Assembly: GCF_001426685.1 (NCBI RefSeq)
Contig: NZ_LMFB01000044.1
Coordinates: forward strand, 227 to 64,226
Direction of reading: 5' to 3'
DNA: 64,000 bases
DNA from: Rhizobium sp. Root483D2
Lineage (GTDB): Bacteria; Pseudomonadota; Alphaproteobacteria; Rhizobiales; Rhizobiaceae
Below, piece by piece: positions 17,013 through 25,569 of this stretch. The notes beneath the pieces were generated by a model, which did not search any database, was not told the origin of the DNA, and worked only from the letters and a program-made list of their open reading frames with translations. Position 1 is the first letter of the stretch. Each line of letters begins with the position of its first letter. Both the position numbers and the translations under genes were made by a program.

Positions 17013-17777
17013 ATGGCATTCAACGCCCGCAAGATCATCGCCGCTTCGCTCATCCTTTTGACAGCGGGTGCCGCCATTTCGCCCGCATACGCGCTCGATG
17101 CCAAGCAGAAGCAGGAAATCGGCGATTTCATCAAGGAATACCTCGTCGCCAATCCGGAAATCCTGCTGGAGGCGCAAAAGGCGCTGAAGCAGAAGCAGGC
17201 CGACGAACAGTCGGCGCAGGCGCAGGCTGCCATTACCGACAATGAAAAGGCGATCTTTCAGTCGCCCTACGACGTGACGCTCGGAAACCCCAAAGGCGAT
17301 GTGACCATCGTCGAGTTCTACGACTACAATTGCGGCTATTGCAAACGCGCCCTGTCGGACATGGAAACCATTCTGGAAAAGGACAAGAACGTCCGCTTCG
17401 TCCTCAAGGAACTGCCGATCCTCGGACCGGATTCGATGGCCGCCCATAAGGTCAGCACGGCATTCCGCGCAATCGCACCGGAAAAATACGGCGATTTCCA
17501 CCGCGCCCTGCTCGGCGGCGAGGATCGCGCCAATGAAGAGACGGCCATGGCCGTTGCCACGGGCCTCGGCGTTCCCGAGGCCGATCTGCGCAAGAAGATG
17601 GCGGAAAATACCCAGGACGACGCCGTCAAGGAAGTCTACACGCTGGCCAACGATCTCGGCATTACCGGCACGCCGTCCTATGTGATCGGCAAGGAAGCCG
17701 TCTACGGTGCTGTCGGTGCCGAAGAAATTGAAACTAAAGTCACCAACGTCCGTACCTGCGGCAAGACTGTCTGCTAA
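17013..17777 (+). CDS. DsbA-family periplasmic thiol oxidoreductase
   Basis: The 254-residue exported thioredoxin-fold protein has a signal peptide (IIAASLILLTAGAAISPAYA), then a helical lysine/glutamine-rich N-terminal region (about 30-80). The DsbA-like domain carries active site CGYC (residues 107-110, EFYDYNCGYCKRAL) and the cis-proline loop GITGTPSYVIG near 220. This resembles ScsC/BdbD-type proteins more than classical DsbA; the helical N-terminus may be an oligomerisation stalk. Two extra cysteines close the protein (RTCGKTVC). The ATG is preceded by CGAGGA. It is upstream of aroQ, but 123 bases separate them, so a shared transcript is uncertain. Whether it oxidises or isomerises disulfides is not determined. 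Confidence 0.9.
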   Translation: MAFNARKIIAASLILLTAGAAISPAYALDAKQKQEIGDFIKEYLVANPEILLEAQKALKQKQADEQSAQAQAAITDNEKAIFQSPYDVTLGNPKGDVTIVEFYDYNCGYCKRALSDMETILEKDKNVRFVLKELPILGPDSMAAHKVSTAFRAIAPEKYGDFHRALLGGEDRANEETAMAVATGLGVPEADLRKKMAENTQDDAVKEVYTLANDLGITGTPSYVIGKEAVYGAVGAEEIETKVTNVRTCGKTVC

Positions 17778-17900
17778 GCTCATATTTTGGGCAAAGCTGC
17801 ACGTTATGGCTTGTGGACAAATGCCGAGGGGGGCCAAAGGGCTTTTCCTTGGCAGTTCACCGGTCTATAGGTAGCGCTCGATTATCGGACCGGATCCCTT

Positions 17901-18347
17901 ATGCCATCGACCATTTTCGTGCTGAACGGCCCCAATCTCAACGCGCTCGGTCAACGCGAGCCCGGTATTTATGGGGGCCAGACGCTGGCCGATATCGAGG
18001 CCATGTGCGTCGAGCATGGCAATACGCTCGGTCTCAACGTCGTTTGCCGCCAAAGCAACCATGAGGGCGAGCTGATCGATTGGTTCCATGAGGCAGGCAG
18101 CGTGGCGCAGGGCATCGCTATTAATGCCGGCGCGTACACGCATACATCGATCGCCTTGCACGATGCGGCCAAGGCGATCTGCATTCCGGTCGTCGAAGTG
18201 CACCTTTCCAATGTTCATGCCCGCGAAGAGTTCCGGCACAAATCGATGCTGGCACCGGCAGCCAAAGGCGTGATCTGCGGCTTTGGCGCCGACAGTTACA
18301 TTCTGGCGCTCAATGCGCTAAAGACACTCACACAACACACGAAATAA
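17901..18347 (+). CDS. aroQ: 3-dehydroquinate dehydratase, type II
   Basis: Catalyses the third step of the shikimate pathway, 3-dehydroquinate to 3-dehydroshikimate, as a dodecamer. The 148-residue protein has the type II signatures: [17 protein letters not shown] with the catalytic tyrosine, [27 protein letters not shown] and [13 protein letters not shown] with the catalytic histidine. Twenty-two bases separate it from accB. The aroQ-accB-accC order is conserved in alphaproteobacteria and probably forms one transcription unit. Confidence 0.96.
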   Translation: MPSTIFVLNGPNLNALGQREPGIYGGQTLADIEAMCVEHGNTLGLNVVCRQSNHEGELIDWFHEAGSVAQGIAINAGAYTHTSIALHDAAKAICIPVVEVHLSNVHAREEFRHKSMLAPAAKGVICGFGADSYILALNALKTLTQHTK

Positions 18348-18369
18348 AAAGAACACGAGGCTCATATCC

Positions 18370-18834
18370 ATGGCTGACAAGAAACCCGGCATCGACCAGT
18401 CGCTGATCCGCGATCTCGCCAACATCCTGAACGAAACCGATCTCACCGAAATCGAAGTGGAACAGGACGACCTGCGTATCCGCGTTTCGCGCGCCGGCAC
18501 GCCGCAATACGTGTCCGCACCGGTCCCGGTCGCGGCCCCCGTCCAGATCGCTGCCGCCGGCGTTTCTGCGGTCTCCGCTCCGGAACCAGCGAGAACCTCC
18601 AAGAACGCGCTGACCGCCCCGATGGTCGGTACCGCCTATCTGTCGCCGGCTCCCGGCTCGCGCCCCTTCGTTGAAGTCGGCGCCACCGTCAAGGAAGGCC
18701 AGACGATCCTGATCATCGAAGCCATGAAGACGATGAACCAGATCCCGGCGCCCCGCTCCGGCAAGGTAACGGAAATCCTCGTTGAAGACGGCGCACCGGT
18801 CGAGTACGGCGAAGCGCTTGTCGTCATCGAATAG
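18370..18834 (+). CDS. accB: acetyl-CoA carboxylase biotin carboxyl carrier protein
   Basis: Carries biotin between the carboxylase and carboxyltransferase parts of acetyl-CoA carboxylase, the first committed step of fatty-acid synthesis. It is 154 residues long. An N-terminal region (about 1-55, LANILNETDLTEIEVEQDDL) is followed by an alanine/proline linker (APVPVAAPVQIAAAG). The biotinyl domain (about 78-154) carries the modified lysine in EAMKTMNQI (near residue 121). It lies nine bases upstream of accC in the usual accBC pair. Confidence 0.97.
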   Translation: MADKKPGIDQSLIRDLANILNETDLTEIEVEQDDLRIRVSRAGTPQYVSAPVPVAAPVQIAAAGVSAVSAPEPARTSKNALTAPMVGTAYLSPAPGSRPFVEVGATVKEGQTILIIEAMKTMNQIPAPRSGKVTEILVEDGAPVEYGEALVVIE

Positions 18835-18843
18835 GCCGCGCAG

Positions 18844-20187
18844 ATGATTTCAAAGATCCTCATCGCCAATCGCGGCGAAATCGCCCTTCGGGTGCTGCGC
18901 GCCTGCAAGGAACTCGGCATCGCAACCGTGGCTGTCCATTCGACCGCCGACGCCAACGCAATGCATGTGCGCCTTGCCGACGAGAGTGTGTGCATCGGCC
19001 CGCCGCCGTCGCGCGACAGCTATCTGAACATCCACCAGATCGTTGCCGCCTGCGAGATCACCGGCGCCGACGCCGTGCATCCGGGCTACGGCTTCCTGTC
19101 GGAAAATGCCAAATTCGCCGATATTCTCGACGCGCATGGCATTACCTTCATTGGCCCGACCGCCGATCACATCCGCATCATGGGTGACAAGATCACGGCG
19201 AAGGAAACGGCAAAGTCGCTCGGCATTCCCGTCGTTCCCGGTTCTGCCGGCGAAGTGAAGCCTGAGAACGCATTGGAGATCGCCCGTGAAATCGGCTTCC
19301 CCGTGCTGATCAAGGCCACTGCCGGCGGCGGCGGACGCGGCATGAAGGTGGCCAAGAACGAGGAGGAACTCTCCGAGGCGGTGTCCACGGCCCGTTCCGA
19401 GGCGCTCGCCGCATTCGGCAATGATGCCGTCTATATGGAAAAATACCTCGGCAAGCCGCGCCATATCGAAGTCCAGGTCGTCGGCGACGGTGAAGGCAAT
19501 GCCATTCACCTGGGCGAACGCGACTGCTCGCTGCAGCGGCGCCACCAGAAGGTCTGGGAAGAAGCCAATTCGCCGGCGCTTAATGTCGAGCAGCGGATGA
19601 AGATCGGCGAAATCTGCGCCGATGCCATGCGCAAGCTGAAATATCGCGGCGCCGGCACGATCGAATTCCTCTACGAAAACGGCGAGTTCTTCTTCATCGA
19701 GATGAACACCCGCCTGCAGGTGGAGCATCCGATCACGGAAGCCATTACCGGCATCGACCTGGTCCACGAGCAGATCCGCGTCGCATCCGGCGGTGGTCTG
19801 TCGGTGACGCAGGACGAGATCGTCTTTTCCGGCCATGCCATTGAGTGCCGCATCAATGCCGAGGATCCGCGCACCTTCGTGCCGTCTCCCGGCACGATCA
19901 CGCATTTCCATGCGCCTGGCGGTCTTGGCGTTCGCGTCGATTCGGGCGTCTATCAGGGCTACAAGATTCCGCCCTATTACGACAGCCTGATCGGCAAGCT
20001 GATCGTGCACGGGCGCACCCGCGTCGAATGCATGATGCGCCTGCGCCGCGTGTTGGACGAATTCGTCATTGACGGTATCAAGACGACCTTGCCTCTGTTC
20101 CAGGACCTGATCAACAATCAGGACATTGCCAACGGCGACTACGACATCCATTGGCTGGAAAACTATCTGGCCCAGACGGCCGAATGA
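18844..20187 (+). CDS. accC: acetyl-CoA carboxylase biotin carboxylase subunit
   Basis: ATP-grasp enzyme that carboxylates the biotin on AccB with bicarbonate. The 447-residue product has an N-terminal domain [18 protein letters not shown], the glycine-rich ATP loop [10 protein letters not shown] (near residue 160), the [15 protein letters not shown] segment, and the catalytic [17 protein letters not shown] (near 285). Length and motifs are textbook for AccC. The stop is followed eight bases later by the aat start, suggesting translation from the same mRNA. Confidence 0.97.
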   Translation: MISKILIANRGEIALRVLRACKELGIATVAVHSTADANAMHVRLADESVCIGPPPSRDSYLNIHQIVAACEITGADAVHPGYGFLSENAKFADILDAHGITFIGPTADHIRIMGDKITAKETAKSLGIPVVPGSAGEVKPENALEIAREIGFPVLIKATAGGGGRGMKVAKNEEELSEAVSTARSEALAAFGNDAVYMEKYLGKPRHIEVQVVGDGEGNAIHLGERDCSLQRRHQKVWEEANSPALNVEQRMKIGEICADAMRKLKYRGAGTIEFLYENGEFFFIEMNTRLQVEHPITEAITGIDLVHEQIRVASGGGLSVTQDEIVFSGHAIECRINAEDPRTFVPSPGTITHFHAPGGLGVRVDSGVYQGYKIPPYYDSLIGKLIVHGRTRVECMMRLRRVLDEFVIDGIKTTLPLFQDLINNQDIANGDYDIHWLENYLAQTAE

Positions 20188-20195
20188 GGTTTTAA

Positions 20196-20810
20196 ATGAA
20201 AGGGACCCGCAGCAGGCAACCGGACATTACCCCGGATTTGCTGTTGCGGGCCTATTCCATCGGCCTGTTTCCGATGGCAGACAGCGCTGACGATCCCGAA
20301 CTGTTCTGGGTCGAGCCCGAACTGCGCGGCATCATCCCGCTCGACGATTTCCACATTTCCAAAAGCCTTGCCAAGACGATCCGGCGTGCGCCCTTCGAGA
20401 TCCGCTACGACACGGCTTTCGAACAGGTGATGGACGGATGCGCCGCCCCTGCCCCCGACCGCCCGACCACCTGGATCAACGCCAAGATCCGCTCGCTCTA
20501 TGCGACGCTGCACAGCATGGGGCACGCTCATTGCGTCGAGGCCTGGGAGGATGGCGAACTGGTCGGCGGCCTCTACGGCGTCTCGCTCGGCTCGGCCTTC
20601 TTCGGCGAAAGCATGTTTTCGCGCCGCACGGATGCCTCGAAGATCTGCCTCGTGCATCTGGTCCAGAGGCTACGCAAACAGGGTTTTGTCCTGCTCGATA
20701 CCCAGTTCACCACCGAACACCTGAAGAACTTTGGCGCCATCGACGTGCCAAAAGCGCGCTATGAGAAAATGCTGGCGCGGGCGATTGCAACGCCGCATCT
20801 GAAGTTCTGA
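20196..20810 (+). CDS. aat: leucyl/phenylalanyl-tRNA-protein transferase
   Basis: Transfers Leu or Phe from aminoacyl-tRNA to proteins with N-terminal Arg or Lys, marking them for ClpAP/ClpS (N-end rule pathway). The 204-residue protein shows the family blocks [53 protein letters not shown] and [18 protein letters not shown]. It is the last gene of the aroQ-accB-accC-aat cluster. A mosaic repeat element starts 51 bases beyond its stop codon. Confidence 0.95.
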   Translation: MKGTRSRQPDITPDLLLRAYSIGLFPMADSADDPELFWVEPELRGIIPLDDFHISKSLAKTIRRAPFEIRYDTAFEQVMDGCAAPAPDRPTTWINAKIRSLYATLHSMGHAHCVEAWEDGELVGGLYGVSLGSAFFGESMFSRRTDASKICLVHLVQRLRKQGFVLLDTQFTTEHLKNFGAIDVPKARYEKMLARAIATPHLKF

Positions 20811-20860
20811 ATGCCGCTCGGCTGGCGTCGCTTATTGCCCTTTGCATACCCCGGCAATAG

Positions 20861-20974
20861 CCCCTCATCCGCCCTGTCGGGCACCTTCTCCCCGTTTTGA
20901 CGGGGAGAAGGAACCAGCGGCAAACTCCGTCCGTCCCCTCTCCCCGCAGGCGGGGAGAGGGTTAGGGTGAGGGG
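20861..20974. repeat. Rhizobium-type intergenic mosaic element, copy 1
   Basis: This 114-base element starts CCCCTCATCCGCCCTGTCGG and ends with its near inverse, AGGGTGAGGGG. Two internal hairpins lie between them: CTTCTCCCCG / CGGGGAGAAG and CCTCTCCCCG / CGGGGAGAGG. A second copy with the same plan is at 36889-36999. The architecture matches the RIME family described in Rhizobium and Sinorhizobium. It sits between aat and a truncated GNAT gene. Confidence 0.88.
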
Positions 20975-21008
20975 CAACCCAGCCCAAAAATATTTCCGAA
21001 CTTTACCG

Positions 21009-21203
21009 CAGCATGGATGCCGCCATCCCAGGCGACATTGACGAAACCGATCAACTGTCCGTCATCATAGGCGCCGACAGGGGCAAGGCTGCGCGACAGG
21101 ACAGTGGCAAACCACGGGGCTCAGCCTCGCGCTAGGCGGCGACCGAAAGCGCATTCATTTGGTCGTCATTGGGAAACGGATCAGTGCGGATTTCGATGAT
21201 CAA
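21009..21203 (-). pseudogene. remnant of a GNAT acetyltransferase gene
   Basis: Translating the minus strand from about 21203 gives LIIEIRTDPFPNDDQMNAL, the usual start of a small GNAT family, then an in-frame stop. A different frame continues with RSLAPVGAYDDGQLIGFVN and VAWDGGIHA, the family's next conserved block. After that the homology stops near 21010. The acetyl-CoA-binding half is absent. So the gene carries at least one stop, one frame change and a 3' truncation, and the mosaic element begins about 35 bases past the break. No ribosome binding site was recognised. Confidence 0.75.
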
Positions 21204-21219
21204 CGCGATCCTCGAAACA

Positions 21220-21672
21220 TTACTGCTTGGCAGCGGAATCCGGCGGTGGCAGGTCGGATTTTGCCTTGCAGCTGTTCAGCCAGACGTCATAGACCGGATG
21301 TTCCACGGCATTCAGGCCGGGACTGTCGGCAAACATCCAGCCGGTGAAGATGCGGCGGATCTTGCGGTCGAGCGTGATCTCGTCGACCTCGACGAAAGTG
21401 TCGGTCTTGGGCGCTTCGGTATCGTCGCGGCTGTAACAGACGCGCGGTGTCACCTGGAGAGCGCCGAACTGCACGGTTTCGCCGATATAGACGTCGAAGG
21501 TGGTGATGCGGCCGGTGATCTTGTCGATCCCGGAAAAGACGGCAACGGGATTGGTGATCCGCGCTGCGTCAGCGGCCGTCGTCATCGACAGGAGAGCGGT
21601 GCCGGCAATCGCGAACAGCGAGGCTGCCGCAGACATCCGGCGCTTGAGAAGTCGCTGACTTGAAATGACCAT
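21220..21672 (-). CDS. DUF2155-family exported protein
   Basis: The 150-residue protein has a signal peptide (SLFAIAGTALLSMTTAADA) followed by the DUF2155 core: NPVAVFSGIDKITGRITTFD, then VYIGETVQFGALQVTPRVCY, then FTGWMFADSPGLNAVEHPVY and VWLNSCK. The family is a conserved periplasmic protein of alphaproteobacteria with no established function, repeatedly found near aat, accBC and NDUFA12 genes as here. Two conserved cysteines (RVCY and NSCK) may form a disulfide. An internal ATG 12 codons in is a possible alternative start. Confidence 0.88.
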   Translation of the reverse strand: MVISSQRLLKRRMSAAASLFAIAGTALLSMTTAADAARITNPVAVFSGIDKITGRITTFDVYIGETVQFGALQVTPRVCYSRDDTEAPKTDTFVEVDEITLDRKIRRIFTGWMFADSPGLNAVEHPVYDVWLNSCKAKSDLPPPDSAAKQ

Positions 21673-21800
21673 TCTAACGCCCGTCTCCCGCGCAATCCCC
21701 GGCCAGAGTGCCGGGTCTCAGGCGCTAAACATCAAATGTGGCCGAGGCATGATGCCTGCGGTGCAATCAACAATCACAAAGACCTGTTTGCAAATCCCGT

Positions 21801-22196
21801 TCAGGAGCGTGGCGTCCAGGCATCATAGTCGCCGGTGACGCGCGGACGTTCGCCCGTGGCGTTGATCGAGCCCGGCGGCCGGTAGGCCTGGGCGGAGCCG
21901 GTGCCGTTCGGCTGGTGCGGCTTTTGCCATTCGCGTGCCGTGTAGCTTTCATCGGCCGGCGAAACGTCGGTGCGGTGGTGCATCCAGCCGTGCCAGCCGG
22001 GCGGAATGGCCGATGCGTCGGCATAGCCGTTATAGATCACCCAGCGGCGGGTACGGCCTTCGGAATCCGTGCCGCCCTGATAATAGACATTGCCGGCGGC
22101 ATCCTCGCCGACCCTTTTGCCGAAGCGCCAGGTGTGAAAGCGGGTGCCGAGCGTCTGTCCATTCCACCAGGTAAAAATCTGCAGCAGAGACTTCAT
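21801..22196 (-). CDS. NADH:ubiquinone oxidoreductase accessory subunit NDUFA12 (B17.2)-like
   Basis: Accessory subunit of respiratory complex I, shared by alphaproteobacteria and mitochondria. From ATG 22196 it is 131 residues: LLQIFTWWNGQTLGTRFHTW, GKRVGEDAAGNVYYQGG, RRWVIYNGYADASAIPPGWH and WMHHRTDVSP are the family hallmarks, followed by a proline-rich tail. The open frame continues 73 codons further upstream, but only the internal ATG matches the family start. The nuo operon itself is not in this window. Confidence 0.94.
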   Translation of the reverse strand: MKSLLQIFTWWNGQTLGTRFHTWRFGKRVGEDAAGNVYYQGGTDSEGRTRRWVIYNGYADASAIPPGWHGWMHHRTDVSPADESYTAREWQKPHQPNGTGSAQAYRPPGSINATGERPRVTGDYDAWTPRS

Positions 22197-22372
22197 GATG
22201 TCCGTCCTTGACCGCGCCAAACAAACGCGCGGGATATCCGAGAGTACTGCCCCGCTTATGCCGCGCAGCCTGCCGCTTGTCCAGTGATTCCGTTGCAGCG
22301 CCGTTATTTCAACCGAATCCTGAAGCCGGAATGAGAGGGCCCGAACCCACCCGCTCACAGGACCATTGGGCG

Positions 22373-22858
22373 TCAGTCCAGCGGTTTTTCCATGGCGATT
22401 GTGGGAATACCCCATGTGCCGGCGCCCGCCCCTGCCCTGACAAAGCCATGCGCCTCGTAAAAGCCGATGGCTTTCGCGTTGTTTTCCTCGACCTCGACCC
22501 GCATCGTTCCCGCATAAGGAAAACAGGTTTCCAGTTCAGCGAAGATATCGCGGGCAATGCCCTGCCGTTGAAATTGCGGCAGGACATAGAGCTGATGCAG
22601 GACGGCCGTTTCATGCAGGCTTTCCGACATCGAGGCAAAGCCCATGCCGCCGATCACCTTGCCATCGTCGGCCACGAGGAATTCGCCGTTCTTGCGCTGC
22701 AAATTGGCCTTCAGCGCCGCTACTGAATGCCACTTGGCCGTCATCTCGTCGATCTTTGCGGCACCGTACTGCGCATTATAGGCCGCATGCGCGGTCTCAC
22801 CCAGAAGAGCCGAGACTTTCGCCAGATCGCGCTCGGTGGCTGTGCGCACGAAAAACAT
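22373..22858 (-). CDS. GNAT-family N-acetyltransferase
   Basis: The 161-residue single-domain acetyltransferase starts RTATERDLAKVSALL. The acetyl-CoA pyrophosphate loop is LPQFQRQGIARDIF (Q/R-x-x-G-x-G/A motif), followed by VEENNAKAIGFYEAHGF, the C-terminal conserved block. Substrate is unknown. It lies downstream of gatB on the same strand, separated by about 120 bases holding two palindromic repeats, so co-transcription is possible but attenuated. Confidence 0.9.
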   Translation of the reverse strand: MFFVRTATERDLAKVSALLGETAHAAYNAQYGAAKIDEMTAKWHSVAALKANLQRKNGEFLVADDGKVIGGMGFASMSESLHETAVLHQLYVLPQFQRQGIARDIFAELETCFPYAGTMRVEVEENNAKAIGFYEAHGFVRAGAGAGTWGIPTIAMEKPLD

Positions 22859-22876
22859 ATTTTAGGCCTTTCAATC

Positions 22877-22920
22877 GCAATTCCGGACGGAAAACCATTT
22901 CACACTTTTTCTGGAATTGC
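22877..22920. repeat. 44-base palindromic repeat, copy A
   Basis: Arms GCAATTCCGG and CTGGAATTGC (one mismatch) enclose a 24-base centre that itself has GGAAAA and TTTT stretches able to extend the stem. It is 37 of 44 or better identical by eye to copy B at 22935-22978. Both lie in the 3' untranslated region of gatB. Confidence 0.85.
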
Positions 22921-22934
22921 TCGGTGGTCTCATT

Positions 22935-22978
22935 GCAATTCCGGACGGAAAACCGTTTCACACGTTTCCCGGAATTGC
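22935..22978. repeat. 44-base palindromic repeat, copy B
   Basis: Arms GCAATTCCGG and CCGGAATTGC are a perfect 10-base inverted repeat. The element ends on the base before the gatB stop codon (TAA on the minus strand), so gatB translation stops right at the hairpin. It is a direct repeat of copy A with 14 bases between them. Confidence 0.88.
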
Positions 22979-24481
22979 TTACTCCTCGATGCCAAGCTTG
23001 GCCTTGACCAGCGCCTGCACGGCCTGCGGATTGGCCTTGCCGCCGGTCGATTTCATCACCTGGCCGACGAACCAGCCGGCGAGCGAGGGCTTGGCCTGAA
23101 CCTTGGCGACCTGGTCCGGATTGGCGGCGATGATCTCATCGACGGCCTTTTCGATGGCGCCCGTATCCGTCACCTGCTTCATGCCGCGGCTCTCGACCAG
23201 TTCGGCCGGGTCGCCGCCTTCGGTCCAGACGATTTCAAACAGGTCCTTGGCGATCTTGCCGGAGATCACTTCCGATTTGATCAGGTCGAGAATGGCGCCG
23301 AGCTGGGCTGGGGAAATCGGAGTCTCTTCAATGGCTTTGCTGGCTTTGTTCAAGGCACCCAGCAGGTCGTTGATCACCCAGTTGGCGGCAATCTTACCGT
23401 CGCGTCCAGCGGCCACGGCCTCGAAATAATCGGCGATCGCCTTTTCCGACACGAGCACGGAGGCGTCATAGACCGACAGGCCGAGATCGCGCACAAAGCG
23501 CTCCTTCTTGTCGTCGGGCAGTTCCGGCAGATGTGCCTTCAGTTCCTCGACGAAGGCATCGTCGAATTCGAGCGGCAGAAGGTCCGGATCAGGAAAATAG
23601 CGATAGTCATGCGCATCTTCCTTGGAGCGCATCGAGCGGGTCTCGCCCTTGTTCGGGTCAAACAGCCGGGTTTCCTGGTCGATCGAGCCGCCATCCTCCA
23701 GAATGCCGATCTGGCGGCGGGCCTCATATTCGATCGCCTGGCCGATGAAGCGGATGGAATTGACATTCTTGATTTCGCAGCGCGTGCCGAAATCCTCGCC
23801 CGGACGGCGCACGGAGACGTTGACGTCGGCGCGCAGCGAACCTTCGTCCATGTTGCCGTCGCAGGTGCCGAGATAGCGCACGATCGAGCGCAGCTTGGTC
23901 ACATAGGCCTTGGCTTCATCGGAGGAGCGCATGTCGGGCTTGGAGACGATTTCCATCAGCGCCACGCCGGACCGGTTCAGATCGACATAGGACATGGTCG
24001 GGCTCTGGTCGTGCATCGACTTGCCCGCATCCTGTTCCAGATGCAGCCGCTCGATGCCGATTTCGATATCCTCGAACTGGCCCTGGCGGTCCGGGCCGAC
24101 GGAGATGACGATCTTGCCTTCGCCGACGATCGGATCCTTGAACTGGGAAATCTGGTAGCCCTGCGGCAAATCCGGATAGAAATAGTTCTTGCGGTCGAAG
24201 ATCGAGCGGTTGTTGATCTGCGCCTTGAGGCCCAGACCGGTGCGCACCGCCTGCTTGACGCATTCCTCGTTGATGACGGGAAGCATGCCGGGCATGGCCG
24301 CGTCCACAAGCGAAACATTGGAGTTCGGCGCATTGCCGAATGTCGTGGACGCACCCGAAAACAGCTTCGAATTGCTGGTCACCTGAGCATGGACTTCCAG
24401 GCCAATAATGACTTCCCAGTCGCCAGTGGCGCCGGGAATATAGCGTTTCGGTTCTGAGATGCGGACGTCGACCAGGGTCAT
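22979..24481 (-). CDS. gatB: Asp/Glu-tRNA amidotransferase subunit B
   Basis: With GatA and GatC converts Glu-tRNA(Gln) and/or Asp-tRNA(Asn) to the amide forms. From ATG 24481 it is 500 residues. Signatures are [60 protein letters not shown] and the C-terminal YqeY-like helical domain, with [15 protein letters not shown] in the middle. The frame is open 16 codons further upstream, but [13 protein letters not shown] fits the family. gatC-gatA lie about 3.5 kb away on the same strand, so the three subunits are not one operon. Confidence 0.97.
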   Translation of the reverse strand: MTLVDVRISEPKRYIPGATGDWEVIIGLEVHAQVTSNSKLFSGASTTFGNAPNSNVSLVDAAMPGMLPVINEECVKQAVRTGLGLKAQINNRSIFDRKNYFYPDLPQGYQISQFKDPIVGEGKIVISVGPDRQGQFEDIEIGIERLHLEQDAGKSMHDQSPTMSYVDLNRSGVALMEIVSKPDMRSSDEAKAYVTKLRSIVRYLGTCDGNMDEGSLRADVNVSVRRPGEDFGTRCEIKNVNSIRFIGQAIEYEARRQIGILEDGGSIDQETRLFDPNKGETRSMRSKEDAHDYRYFPDPDLLPLEFDDAFVEELKAHLPELPDDKKERFVRDLGLSVYDASVLVSEKAIADYFEAVAAGRDGKIAANWVINDLLGALNKASKAIEETPISPAQLGAILDLIKSEVISGKIAKDLFEIVWTEGGDPAELVESRGMKQVTDTGAIEKAVDEIIAANPDQVAKVQAKPSLAGWFVGQVMKSTGGKANPQAVQALVKAKLGIEE

Positions 24482-24631
24482 GGAATGCTCTTCTGTAAGC
24501 TTCAATTCGTGTGTCTCTGGGTAGAACAATTGGCTATGGCGTGCAAGGCTTGTCGCACCTTGCAGGGCGGTTTGGTGCGCAAGAACCGGGCGTTTGCGAT
24601 CTGTTCAATTTTTTGCGGCACTCTGTCTGCC

Positions 24632-24940
24632 ATGACCATCTGCCTTGCGCTCATCTGCCTGCTCTTTGCCGTCAACATCGTGACGTTCTGCGTCTTCTGG
24701 TGGGACAAGGCGGCGGCGCGCCGTGGCGCATGGCGTGTTCCCGAACACAAGCTTTTGAGCCTTGCCCTCTTCGGCGGCAGTCTCGGCGCGTTCGCCGCCC
24801 AGCGGCTGTTGCGCCACAAGAGCCGCAAGGAACCTTTTCGCACCCGTTTGACGGCAATCCTCATCCTGCATGCGGCCGTTGCCTCCGTCGGGCTTCTGGC
24901 CCTGCCATGGGTGCTTGCCGGGCACGTTTTCCAATCCTGA
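24632..24940 (+). CDS. DUF1294 small membrane protein
   Basis: The 102-residue protein has an N-terminal transmembrane helix (ICLLFAVNIVTFCVFWW), the DUF1294 signature WWDKAAARRGAWRVPEHKLL followed by ALFGGSLGAFAAQRLLRHKS, and a second hydrophobic segment near 72-95. Function of the family is unknown; it often occurs fused to cold-shock domains, but no such domain is present. The open frame extends 49 codons upstream into the gatB promoter region. The internal ATG at 24632 was chosen because it begins the family domain. Confidence 0.85.
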   Translation: MTICLALICLLFAVNIVTFCVFWWDKAAARRGAWRVPEHKLLSLALFGGSLGAFAAQRLLRHKSRKEPFRTRLTAILILHAAVASVGLLALPWVLAGHVFQS

Positions 24941-24986
24941 GACATGACTGACCTTCACGGACGCCTCGCCCCATGACCGCCGCCGC

Positions 24987-25022
24987 TTGACTTTCGCGAC
25001 GATTCGTAACTATTATTATTAC
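24987..25022 (+). promoter_or_regulatory. promoter and overlapping dyad for the Rrf2 gene
   Basis: TTGACT (24987-24992), an 18-base spacer and TATTAT (25011-25016) form a sigma70-like promoter whose expected start point is at or next to the ATG at 25023, so the mRNA would be leaderless. An imperfect dyad, GTAACTATTATTATTAC (25006-25022), covers the -10 element, a good place for autorepression. No Shine-Dalgarno sequence precedes the ATG, which agrees with leaderless translation. Confidence 0.6.
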
Positions 25023-25475
25023 ATGAAAAGAAATAGCCGTCTTTCCGCAGTGCTGCACGCGCTGCTTCACATGGCAGAACGCGGCCGTCCGATGACCTCG
25101 GACGAGCTTGCGCTTTGCCTCCATACAAACCCCGTCGTGGTCAGGCGCACCATGGCCGGGCTGCGCGAGGCGGGCCTCGTCACCTCCGGCCGTGGCCATG
25201 GCGGCGGATGGACGCTTGGCCGCCCGCTCGAGGACGTCACCATGCGCGACATCTACACGGCGCTCGGCGAACCCATGCTGTTCCAGATGGGCAATGTCAG
25301 CGAAAGCCCCGGCTGCCTGGTCGAGCAGGCGGTCAACCATGCGCTCGACGATGCCTTTCGCGATGCCGAAGCCATGCTGATCGCCCGTCTTGGCGAGGTG
25401 ACGCTCGCAACGCTTGCCGATGATTTCAAACGGCGCTTTGCCGAACACAGGGCCGCGCTGAAACAGCCCGGCTGA
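25023..25475 (+). CDS. Rrf2-family transcriptional regulator
   Basis: The 150-residue protein has an N-terminal winged helix (NSRLSAVLHALLHMAERGRP through VVRRTMAGLREAGLVTSGRGHGGGW) typical of Rrf2 proteins. The usual three clustered cysteines that ligate an iron-sulfur cluster in IscR/NsrR are absent: only one cysteine (SPGCLVEQ, near residue 98) lies in that region. It is therefore of the YwnA-like, non-cluster type and may sense thiol or redox state. It is 94 bases upstream of a thioredoxin-reductase-like gene and probably controls it and itself. Confidence 0.9.
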   Translation: MKRNSRLSAVLHALLHMAERGRPMTSDELALCLHTNPVVVRRTMAGLREAGLVTSGRGHGGGWTLGRPLEDVTMRDIYTALGEPMLFQMGNVSESPGCLVEQAVNHALDDAFRDAEAMLIARLGEVTLATLADDFKRRFAEHRAALKQPG

Positions 25476-25569
25476 AACACGGCCCGGCTGATCGTCATAT
25501 CAACACAGATGTCCACCGAACCGGAATCCCACGATGTTTCCGGCGGGCGGAGCTATGAAAGGAAAGACC

